This document shows positions 42,460-48,685 of a stretch of 48,685 nt of DNA, piece by piece; position 1 is the first letter of the stretch; each line of letters starts with the position of its first letter. The notes under the pieces were generated by a model. It was given only the letters and a program-made list of their open reading frames with translations, was not told where the DNA came from and did not search any database. The translations under genes and the position numbers were made by a program. The stretch comes from Sedimentisphaerales bacterium (GTDB lineage: Bacteria; Planctomycetota; Phycisphaerae; Sedimentisphaerales; Anaerohalosphaeraceae), in the NCBI GenBank assembly GCA_028282905.1, contig JANQGW010000046.1, forward strand, positions 1-48,685. Reading direction: 5' to 3'.

Positions 42460-44496
42460 TTAATCATCAAATTCAAGCCATTGTGACATCAACAGCAACA
42501 TATCATCTACATCCGTATCATCATCAAAGTCAAAGTCACCCTGCGTCCAGTCGGTTTTCTCTTCGCTGAGATAGTGTGACGCCGCCATTGCAAAGTCCTG
42601 CATATCCACCCGGTTGTCAAGATTGGCGTTGCCCGGCAAAACGAACTGGTAGAGCACTTCGACGTCCCTCTGAGTCACCGAGGGTGCCTTCAGGGCGGTT
42701 TTATCATCATTAAATTTGCTGCTGCTGTTTAAGTCAGCTTTTAGGTAATCGATGATTGTCTCATCACTCATCGATGGAACCGTGTTGGGATCATTCGATC
42801 TATGCAGTTGAGTTTCAAAAAATGCTAAATCGTCAGCCGTTATTAATCCGTCCCGATTAAAATCACAGGGCGGATATGCATTAATGCCCGCGACTGATTT
42901 CGTTCCGGCTGACATAAATAATACCTGATCAATCGTGGTCAACGGGTCATTGGGATCGAAAGGTGCGTTAATCTTGCGAATTTGCAAGCGCTGATTTTCA
43001 GTGTAAGCTGAGTTTGATTCGTGGGTACGGTTAAACAAAATCTGCTGAGGCTTGTTTTTCAGAGCGAGCAATCGGCCTTCCAGGTCATATTGGAACAGTC
43101 CGTACGGACCTCTCATATAAAAATAAATGACTCCCTGTTCATTGGCCGCAATCGACCAGATTTTGGGCCAATCACCGATATCCACAAAAGTATTCGGGTC
43201 AGGGTTTGGCTCGTTCGGGTCATAATCCTCCGGCCAAGTATCAGGATCATCGTTATCAATCCCATAAAAATTCGGGTCATAAACGTCAATTTCAAGAAAA
43301 TCCAGTACTTCATCACCGTCAATCACCGGAAAGATCGGCGGGTTTTCAGTCCCGTCGTCCACAAGGCAATTCAGCCCTGCGACATTGCCGCTGACTTCAG
43401 TGCCGTTAAACAAAACCTGATCCAGAGACGGCGAAAACACCTGACCGGTGAGATTTCGACAGGCGACCGAAACAACAGCAGGCTCGGAACAGGTTACGGC
43501 ATTACTATTGGAAACGCTTTCGCCGTTATCGCCGGTATCATTAAACAACCGTCTCGTCGCTCCGGTTTCTAAATTCGTGGACCACAGCCCTGTGAAGAGG
43601 CGACTGCCCAATGAGCGGCTGTCCTTGCTGACAAAATATACTTTTTTACCGTCACTGGAAAAAGAGGCTCGTCGTCCCCCCATGTTGTCAGCGGTAGTGA
43701 CTTGTACCGGCCCGGCGCCAACGGTGTCTGCCATGTCCTGCAGGGTTAAAACGTAATTGAACGTATCGTTCCAATTTGTGCAGCCCCATCCGGACCAGTC
43801 ACCAAAAACATCGACCATGAGCTGCCCTGAATTATATTCGGCGTTGGTCCGATCCGGCAGGTTCATCGGATGATAGAATGATGATGACGGATCAAACGTA
43901 TTGGGATCCATAGTGAATGGATCTAATGGAGTCGGCGACCAGATTTCCCGCAAATCCCAGGTTAGAAGCCGTTTTGTGGCACTGGAAGTCAAGGCACGGC
44001 TGTTGTCACTGATAATGGCTAATTGACCTGAATCATAATAAGTTCCGTTGACCGTTACCGGTGACGGATTCAGGATCATGCCGCTGATAATTGTTGTCGC
44101 CGGATAGTTTGCGTTAAATAAGCCGCCCGCGACATCCAGTGAACCGGCAATCCGAGATAAATCAGACTCTGTTGCGCATTGCCACGATTTCCCAGTGTCA
44201 TTGGTCAATTTATTCTCGACGGGCCAGTCATTCGACTCCCATGAGGGAAAGTTACCGTCCAGGCTGACAAAACACCGAAGCCCTCGATTACTGCCGTAAG
44301 TGCTAATGTAAAAACAATCATTTGTTTCATTGTACACAAACGAGCCAATCGGTCCGCCCATGGTTTCGTTATAGCTGACGTGCTCTTTGGGAACAACATT
44401 GACCATGTGATCGGGGGATTCGATTCCCCACGAGACCGCTGAGACAAGCAAACACACAAAAAACATTGTTATTTTCATAAGATGTAGATTTTTCAC
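42460..44496 (-). CDS. Secreted beta-propeller-like protein with dockerin repeats
   Basis: 678 residues if the GTG at 44496 is used; ATG 44478 (MKITMFFVCLLVSAVSWG, the signal peptide) is an alternative. The body has repeated WD/kelch-like strands (RASFSSDGKKVYFVSKDSRS, LTGQVFSPSLDQVLFNGTEV, IWSIAANEQGVIYFYMRGPY, LFQYDLEGRLLALKN), suggesting a propeller. An Asp/Pro/Asn-rich linker lies near 440-470. The C-terminus has dockerin-like repeats (CDFNRDGLITADDLAFFETQ, NLDNRVDMQDFAMAASHYL, DFDFDDDTDVDDMLLLMSQW). It stands 18 bases before the pseudopilin gene. Confidence 0.8.
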   Translation of the reverse strand: MKNLHLMKITMFFVCLLVSAVSWGIESPDHMVNVVPKEHVSYNETMGGPIGSFVYNETNDCFYISTYGSNRGLRCFVSLDGNFPSWESNDWPVENKLTNDTGKSWQCATESDLSRIAGSLDVAGGLFNANYPATTIISGMILNPSPVTVNGTYYDSGQLAIISDNSRALTSSATKRLLTWDLREIWSPTPLDPFTMDPNTFDPSSSFYHPMNLPDRTNAEYNSGQLMVDVFGDWSGWGCTNWNDTFNYVLTLQDMADTVGAGPVQVTTADNMGGRRASFSSDGKKVYFVSKDSRSLGSRLFTGLWSTNLETGATRRLFNDTGDNGESVSNSNAVTCSEPAVVSVACRNLTGQVFSPSLDQVLFNGTEVSGNVAGLNCLVDDGTENPPIFPVIDGDEVLDFLEIDVYDPNFYGIDNDDPDTWPEDYDPNEPNPDPNTFVDIGDWPKIWSIAANEQGVIYFYMRGPYGLFQYDLEGRLLALKNKPQQILFNRTHESNSAYTENQRLQIRKINAPFDPNDPLTTIDQVLFMSAGTKSVAGINAYPPCDFNRDGLITADDLAFFETQLHRSNDPNTVPSMSDETIIDYLKADLNSSSKFNDDKTALKAPSVTQRDVEVLYQFVLPGNANLDNRVDMQDFAMAASHYLSEEKTDWTQGDFDFDDDTDVDDMLLLMSQWLEFDD

Positions 44497-44508
44497 TTTA
44501 TATTACCA

Positions 44509-45876
44509 CTATAAGCTTAAATCATGTCCCCAGTCTTCGACCATCACCAGGAGGTCGCCCAAATCGATCTGGCCGCTGCCGTCCAGATCGGCCGCCGGAT
44601 GCATGGAGGCAGCTTGCCCATAAAACCGGCTGAGAGTACTGAAATCGTTTAAACTGACCTTCTTATCTCCGGTAATATCCCCGGTTAAATAAGGTGTCAG
44701 GATAAAGACGTGTTCCGGGTCGGCTGTCGTTCGTTTACCGTCTCCATTGAAATCGTACCAGCCGCTGGTGACAATCTGGCCGTTATCATTGATGCCCTCG
44801 GCTTGGCTGAAATATCTTGGACCAATGCTGCCAACATAGGGATCGGCTGCACTGTTGAGATTAACCATGCCTTCCGAGAAGGTCCAAAGATAGGCTTCGC
44901 GATTGTTGCTATATTCATAGGTGCCGCCGACAATCTGGGATTTGTTATTCATCGCACGTACATGCGTATATTTAAGGGCTGATCCAAAAACGGTATATTC
45001 CTGGGACTCAACTTCGCCGTTACCATTGCTGTCCTGCCAGAAAAACCCATTAGCTTTACCAAAATAATTCTCCGCGGCTCCGCAGACGGTTTTTGAATTG
45101 CTCACTGTCACCGGCGAAAGCTCATGAATTGTGACGTGATATTGCAGCGTCTCGTCAAAATAGCCGGTTGGCATCGGCATCAATTGGAGTTCGTTAGGAT
45201 CATAGAGACCGTTCTCATTGGAATCAGACCAAAGATAGCCGTTTATCCCCATATTCAGGACCATGTCCCCGGCATCGTTGATAGAATTGGGGAAATACCC
45301 CGCAAAATATTGAATTTCTTCTGAATCCGGGATATTGTTGCCGTCGGTATCCGTCCAGACCCAGCCATGATAGTCATCATTCGTATCCCGGCTAAAGCCC
45401 ACGACCTGGCCGGAATTATTAATGGCCTCAGCCCAGCCGTAGCCGTATTGTAGATCAATTGTTAGATTCACCATTTCACCGGAATCGACCGTGGAATTAT
45501 GATTGCTGTCAGTAAACAAAAAAGGTCGGTAGTTCCAGCTTGAGTTGGTCATGCTGTTGCGTCCGACGACCAAACCGGCGTTATTGATGCCGTAGCCGTT
45601 ACCGCCTTTGCCTTCGAGGAAGTTTCCTGCTAGGTTACCAAGATTGATAAAGGTTCCGGTTGTCGCATCATAGAGAAACGGCTTAGACGTACTATTGGGC
45701 TGAGTTGGCCTACCATGTCCGGCTACGTCGCCGTTATTGTTGATGCAATAGCCGACCGAGGGGGCAATATCGCTGCCAGTTGCCAAAGCAGTCAAATCTG
45801 TAACATGATAACGTACTTCAGCCTCAGCGATGGAGAAAAGTACCGTAAATACTGTGATTGAAAAAAAAGTTTTCAT
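44509..45876 (-). CDS. Secreted HAF-repeat protein with dockerin-like C-terminus
   Basis: 455 residues from ATG 45876 (MKTFFSITVFTVLFSIAEA signal peptide). Several repeats of the HAF/extracellular-repeat type: YGINNAGLVVGRNSM, AWAEAINNSGQVVGFS-like sequence, YFAGYFPNSINDAGDMVLNM and ARAMNNKSQIVGG-like sequence. These alternate with calcium-type loops (FTDSNHNSTVDSGEM, WTDTDGNNIPDSEEI, WSDSNENGLYDPNEL). Dockerin repeats end it (GDITGDKKVSLNDFSTLSRF, ADLDGSGQIDLGDLLVMVED). Many Asp/Asn loops imply calcium binding. Confidence 0.82.
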   Translation of the reverse strand: MKTFFSITVFTVLFSIAEAEVRYHVTDLTALATGSDIAPSVGYCINNNGDVAGHGRPTQPNSTSKPFLYDATTGTFINLGNLAGNFLEGKGGNGYGINNAGLVVGRNSMTNSSWNYRPFLFTDSNHNSTVDSGEMVNLTIDLQYGYGWAEAINNSGQVVGFSRDTNDDYHGWVWTDTDGNNIPDSEEIQYFAGYFPNSINDAGDMVLNMGINGYLWSDSNENGLYDPNELQLMPMPTGYFDETLQYHVTIHELSPVTVSNSKTVCGAAENYFGKANGFFWQDSNGNGEVESQEYTVFGSALKYTHVRAMNNKSQIVGGTYEYSNNREAYLWTFSEGMVNLNSAADPYVGSIGPRYFSQAEGINDNGQIVTSGWYDFNGDGKRTTADPEHVFILTPYLTGDITGDKKVSLNDFSTLSRFYGQAASMHPAADLDGSGQIDLGDLLVMVEDWGHDLSL

Positions 45877-45948
45877 ATTTTTACTGTTTTGAATGAGGCC
45901 CGGCGGAGAGACACGACCGCCGGACCTGAAATTAAAGAAACACAATGT

Positions 45949-47016
45949 TTAGCGAACACGATATCTTTTCATAACACCTAATCCGCCAAAGCCAAGCAGC
46001 AGAATTGTCATTGGCTCGGGAACTGTATATAGCCCCCCGGGAAGTACCGGAGACAATTGAGTCCATGCGATGTTGCCGTCATACCAGGTAAACTGCCCAA
46101 CGCTATTACTCCCACCAGGACCTGCAACCAATTCATCTTCAGTTAGTACAAAGGCAAGTGTGCCGGATGCGTTGGCAGGGTCAAACGACAGAATGCCATC
46201 GGCAGTATTGTCATAAAAATAAACATTGCCGTCTGGAGCATAAAAAATATCGCCAAAGCTAACAGCAGACATGCCGGTGACGGCTGTGATTTCAGCGGTT
46301 GAAAGCAATTCCGAACCGCTGTTGGCGCTGTCATCCCACAAGTACATCGCATCGCTGAAACTGCTTCCCCAAACCAAATCATTGCCGACAAAAGTAATTC
46401 CGCCATTGAGATTGTCAGTGCCGGCGACACTGATAAGCTGTAAATCGCTGATATAAGTTGAAATCATACCGCTTCCATTGACCACCAGAACACTGTCTGT
46501 GTCGCCTTCATAGAAATAATGATTTCCATTGTGCGCTGTTTGCGGACTCAAAATGGAAGGTCCGGTTCCTCCAATAAATGTATCGATGTCGCTCTTTGAT
46601 GCCAGTTTGCTGATTGCACCGGTTGTTTTGTGAACTCGCCAGACAGTATCTGAACTGGTTTCGGCAAACTGCAAATAATCGCCCGAGATTCCATATCCGT
46701 AAAATCCCGTCATATTGGAGCCTCCACTTGCGATTTGCCAGGCTGTAGAACTAACCAATTCTGTCGTGACGGGATTGGCTGTGCCCACACCCGTAGTAAC
46801 TGTAATCCGACCGGCATCATCAGGATTTTTTGCATGTCCGCCAATGTTCATGAAATTATATGCAGTACCGCCTTCGATCAGGGTGCCGTAATTGATTTTT
46901 GATCCCCCGGTTCCCTGAACCTGGTCCAGTGTCAGCACCTGCTCGTATCCTGCTGCTTGAGCGGTTACGGCAACTGCTAAGGTAGCCATCATCGTTAACA
47001 TTGTATTTTTCATCAT
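45949..47016 (-). CDS. PEP-CTERM surface protein (MntR-linked block)
   Basis: 355 residues from ATG 47016, which has AGGAGAG at the right distance; the frame is open to 47112. Signal peptide MMKNTMLTMMATLAVAVTAQ. The body is beta-propeller-like (GYGISGDYLQFAETSSDTVW, ITFVGNDLVWGSSFSDAMYL, ISFGDIFYAPDGNVYF-like strands). Tail VPEPMTILLLGFGGLGVMKR. Cluster of His is lacking, unlike the zinc-linked proteins. First gene of the long block after the structured leader. Confidence 0.82.
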   Translation of the reverse strand: MMKNTMLTMMATLAVAVTAQAAGYEQVLTLDQVQGTGGSKINYGTLIEGGTAYNFMNIGGHAKNPDDAGRITVTTGVGTANPVTTELVSSTAWQIASGGSNMTGFYGYGISGDYLQFAETSSDTVWRVHKTTGAISKLASKSDIDTFIGGTGPSILSPQTAHNGNHYFYEGDTDSVLVVNGSGMISTYISDLQLISVAGTDNLNGGITFVGNDLVWGSSFSDAMYLWDDSANSGSELLSTAEITAVTGMSAVSFGDIFYAPDGNVYFYDNTADGILSFDPANASGTLAFVLTEDELVAGPGGSNSVGQFTWYDGNIAWTQLSPVLPGGLYTVPEPMTILLLGFGGLGVMKRYRVR

Positions 47017-47157
47017 TTCTCTCCTAACATTATAATTAAAATATTCGTTCCTCATGTCCATGAGACTGTTACATTCCGTTTTTAAACCAGTGTTGCCTGC
47101 GAAAATCGCCAATGACTTTGTTTTTTACTTTTCTCACCTCCTCTCGCTTGAATAGGC

Positions 47158-47218
47158 ATAAAAAAAGAGAGCCATAGACAGGCACAATGATGCCTTCTAC
47201 GACTCCCTGGCTGGCTTT
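47158..47218 (-). terminator. Terminator or attenuator hairpin in the leader of the long block
   Basis: On the minus strand AGCCA pairs with TGGCT, and inside AGGCA with TGCCT (extended by TAGA/TCTA), loop TCATTG, then CTCTTTTTTT. It lies between the MntR-like gene and the PEP-CTERM gene. It could end the regulator transcript or work as attenuator for the following block. Confidence 0.6.
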
Positions 47219-47277
47219 TGAATGGCTTGCTCGGGCTATGTGATTATTCAGTTGTAGTAAATTGTATTTTTCTCAAT

Positions 47278-47350
47278 AAACGCTCCGTAACCTTCTTATT
47301 GTTACGGGCCTATCATTTGATTATCCTTGTCGCTATGTTAAAACGCTCCG
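47278..47350 (-). promoter_or_regulatory. Structured leader: hairpin and 11-base repeat
   Basis: The 276-base gap 47113-47388 holds no gene. CCGTAAC (47285-47291) and GTTACGG (47301-47307) form a 7-bp hairpin, and AAACGCTCCGT occurs at 47278-47288 and again at 47341-47351. Together with the downstream terminator hairpin this looks like an RNA regulatory leader. It does not match a riboswitch class I can name. Confidence 0.4.
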
Positions 47351-47388
47351 TTCTCTGCGTTGCGCAACAGCTATCTGAGGACGGTTCT

Positions 47389-47865
47389 TCAAGTTCTTAT
47401 TGTTTTGAGACCGCTTGGGGTAATTTTACTGCAATAATAACGATGAAACTTCTCAATCAGATCATTGCCGCACTGCGGACAGGATTCCACAAACTCAGTA
47501 AACGAAATCAAGCAGTCCAGAAGCCTATTCGTAATTACATGCTCTATTTTACAGGCTCCAACTTCTGCCTCGTCTGTATCAGATCCCAGGATATTCACGA
47601 AAAAATTCTTCAAAACCTCATGTTTGCGAATCACCTCTTGCGCTTGTTTATGCCCTTTGTCAGTGAGAGTAATGATCCCATAAGGCTTATAATTAATGTG
47701 TCCCGTCTTGGTCAGAGCCTGCAGGGCAGGCGTCACGGAGCCGGCTTTAACATCTAAATAGACAGCAATATCCTTGGCGCGAACTCCGCCTTTTTCGGAG
47801 ATGACATTGAATATCGCCTCCAGGTAGTCTTCTAAGCTGGCACTCAATTGTTCTGTTTGTTCCAT
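47389..47865 (-). CDS. DtxR/MntR-family metal-dependent regulator
   Basis: 158 residues from ATG 47865; the open frame extends to 47910 without need. Winged helix: SASLEDYLEAIFNVISEKGG, VRAKDIAVYLDVKAGSVTPA, LQALTKTGHINYKPYGIITL. Dimerisation/metal domain: GHKQAQEVIRKHEVLKNFFV, DEAEVGACKIEHVI. The C-terminus has ESCPQCGNDLIEKF and a final Cys, an added CxxC seen in some MntR-like proteins. It has no SH3 domain, so MntR rather than IdeR type. It precedes the long block; manganese or iron as effector is not decided by sequence. Confidence 0.9.
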   Translation of the reverse strand: MEQTEQLSASLEDYLEAIFNVISEKGGVRAKDIAVYLDVKAGSVTPALQALTKTGHINYKPYGIITLTDKGHKQAQEVIRKHEVLKNFFVNILGSDTDEAEVGACKIEHVITNRLLDCLISFTEFVESCPQCGNDLIEKFHRYYCSKITPSGLKTIRT

Positions 47866-47898
47866 GATGATGTCGCCCTTGACTAAGTTTATCAAAAA

Positions 47899-47926
47899 AT
47901 TATAAGGCAAGGCTTAATCTTGTCAA
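47899..47926 (-). promoter_or_regulatory. Consensus promoter of the MntR-like gene
   Basis: On the minus strand TTGACA (47921-47926) and TATAAT (47899-47904) are spaced by 16 bases. It is flanked by AAATTAT and ATAATTT, which could form a wide inverted repeat for autoregulation. The rest of 47866-48229 has no gene I can support. Confidence 0.75.
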
Positions 47927-48229
47927 GGATAATTTCATATATTTGAAATAATTCACAACAAATCGAAGGGGAAGAATACAACAACAAGACGTTGATAACA
48001 GAGATGCACTGACGATCTTGCTGTGCATTAGCATCGTTTCTTGTACTGCTATGACGCTAATATGTCGCAGAGATTCTTCTTTCGTAAGTCCTTTAAATAA
48101 ATGGATATAAAAATAAAGCAGATGAACATCATTGCAGTTTTTCATAGATTTGATAGACTCTTTGGATTATTAAGCGGACAGTTTCGGATAGAATTGTCAA
48201 TTGTAAGAAAAAGAGGGTTTTAAGAAAAA

Positions 48230-48685
48230 ATGTTATGTAATCGATATAGAAATTATAGGGTTGGTTTTATTCGTTTTTTCACGGCTTTGCTTTTAATGTC
48301 TCTGTTCGCTCAACAGGTTCAAGCCCTGAATGCAGCAGCTTCCAACTGGCCCATGTGGAGATACGATGCCCAAAGAAGCGCTAGCTCCCCGAGCCAATTG
48401 CCGGACGAGCTGCACCTGATCTGGAAAAGGCAGCTGGAGACACCAAGGCCGGCCTGGCCCGAAGAGCAGTATAAACTTCAATTCGACAAGTCTTATGAAC
48501 CTGTCGCTGCGAACGAATTATTGTTTGTAGCCTCAATGGTCAATGATAGTGTCAAAGCCTATGATACCGACACGGGTAAAGAAAAATGGGCATTTTATTC
48601 CGGAGGGCCTGTCCGATTTGCCCCGGCATGGTACAATGACAAATTATATTTCACTTCTGACGACGGCTGGCTTTACTGTCTTCAA
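48230..48685 (+). CDS. PQQ-repeat beta-propeller protein, 5' part only
   Basis: The frame is open from ATG 48230 (AGAGGG upstream) to the window end, 152 codons, no stop. Signal segment VGFIRFFTALLLMSLFAQQV then QALNAAASNWPMWRYDAQRS. Blades of PQQ/BamB type: LPDELHLIWKRQL, EPVAANELLFVASMVNDSVK, AYDTDTGKEKWAFYSGGPVR, FAPAWYNDKLYFTSDDGWLY. Such proteins are common exported propellers in Planctomycetota. The opposite-strand frame at 48293-48481 is a shadow of it. Function beyond this cannot be judged from the fragment. Confidence 0.88.
   Translation, partial: MLCNRYRNYRVGFIRFFTALLLMSLFAQQVQALNAAASNWPMWRYDAQRSASSPSQLPDELHLIWKRQLETPRPAWPEEQYKLQFDKSYEPVAANELLFVASMVNDSVKAYDTDTGKEKWAFYSGGPVRFAPAWYNDKLYFTSDDGWLYCLQ

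Noticed and set aside
47218..47757. 179-codon plus-strand ORF opposite the MntR-like gene.
   Set aside because: It overlaps a well-recognised DtxR/MntR gene on the other strand and has no recognisable features.
47900..48145. 81-codon minus-strand ORF upstream of the MntR-like gene.
   Set aside because: It covers the consensus promoter of the regulator and has no protein-like pattern.
1..48685. CRISPR arrays, rRNA genes, complete tRNA genes, insertion sequences with transposase.
   Set aside because: None was seen on either strand; the only mobile-element traces are the tyrosine-recombinase copies.

Overview
The window looks like a chromosomal segment of a Planctomycetota bacterium, most likely of the Phycisphaerae/Sedimentisphaerales type. 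The evidence is the set of secreted proteins: PEP-CTERM tails (VPEPAT, then a hydrophobic stretch, then an Arg/Lys-rich end), dockerin-like Ca-binding repeats, short-leader pseudopilins ([11 protein letters not shown]), and MoxR/DUF58/VWA/TPR gene strings. Taxonomy is inferred from protein style only. Nearly everything concerns acquisition and control of metals or a metal cofactor.

Layout. (1) Positions 1-4670: a tRNA-fMet fragment, a decayed tyrosine-recombinase gene, and a minus-strand zinc-type module: Fur/Zur-like regulator, short His-rich membrane protein, PEP-CTERM protein, pseudopilin, dockerin protein. (2) Positions 4800-10085: a second, diverged copy of the same arrangement (recombinase with a single internal stop, PEP-CTERM protein, dockerin protein, pseudopilin, short His-rich protein, Fur/Zur-like regulator), plus a His-rich multi-pass membrane protein that copy 1 has lost. 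Both modules start from the same promoter with a TGCAA..TTGCA palindrome. (3) Positions 10165-16362: a recombinase 5' remnant, a 52-residue metallothionein missed by length cut-offs, a minus-strand operon (third Fur/Zur-like regulator, DUF318-type permease, TIGR03943-type partner) and the divergent plus-strand znuA-znuC-znuB operon, with related palindromes between them. (4) Positions 16363-17580: about 1.2 kb without a convincing gene. (5) Positions 17580-28415: a cobalamin riboswitch and terminator, then PEP-CTERM protein, dockerin protein, pseudopilin, and the cobalamin salvage and uptake operon cobT-cobS-cobC-btuF-btuD-btuC-cobO-cobU-cobQ. (6) Positions 28679-47865: a long minus-strand block headed by a DtxR/MntR-family regulator and a structured leader, then PEP-CTERM protein, two dockerin proteins, pseudopilin, aspartic-protease-like/TPR protein, membrane protein, MoxR ATPase, DUF58 protein, BatA-like protein, a 1774-residue VWA-TPR protein, a TPR protein with a Cys-rich tail, and a NapH-like 4Fe-4S membrane protein. 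(7) Positions 48230-48685: the start of a PQQ-repeat beta-propeller gene that leaves the window.

Main observation: the same secreted trio (PEP-CTERM protein, dockerin protein, pseudopilin) occurs four times, each time joined to a different nutrient control or uptake module: Zur-like twice, cobalamin riboswitch once, MntR-like once. This suggests an exchangeable surface capture apparatus, with the regulator and inner-membrane transporter setting the substrate. The function is inference; the recurrence is visible in the sequence.
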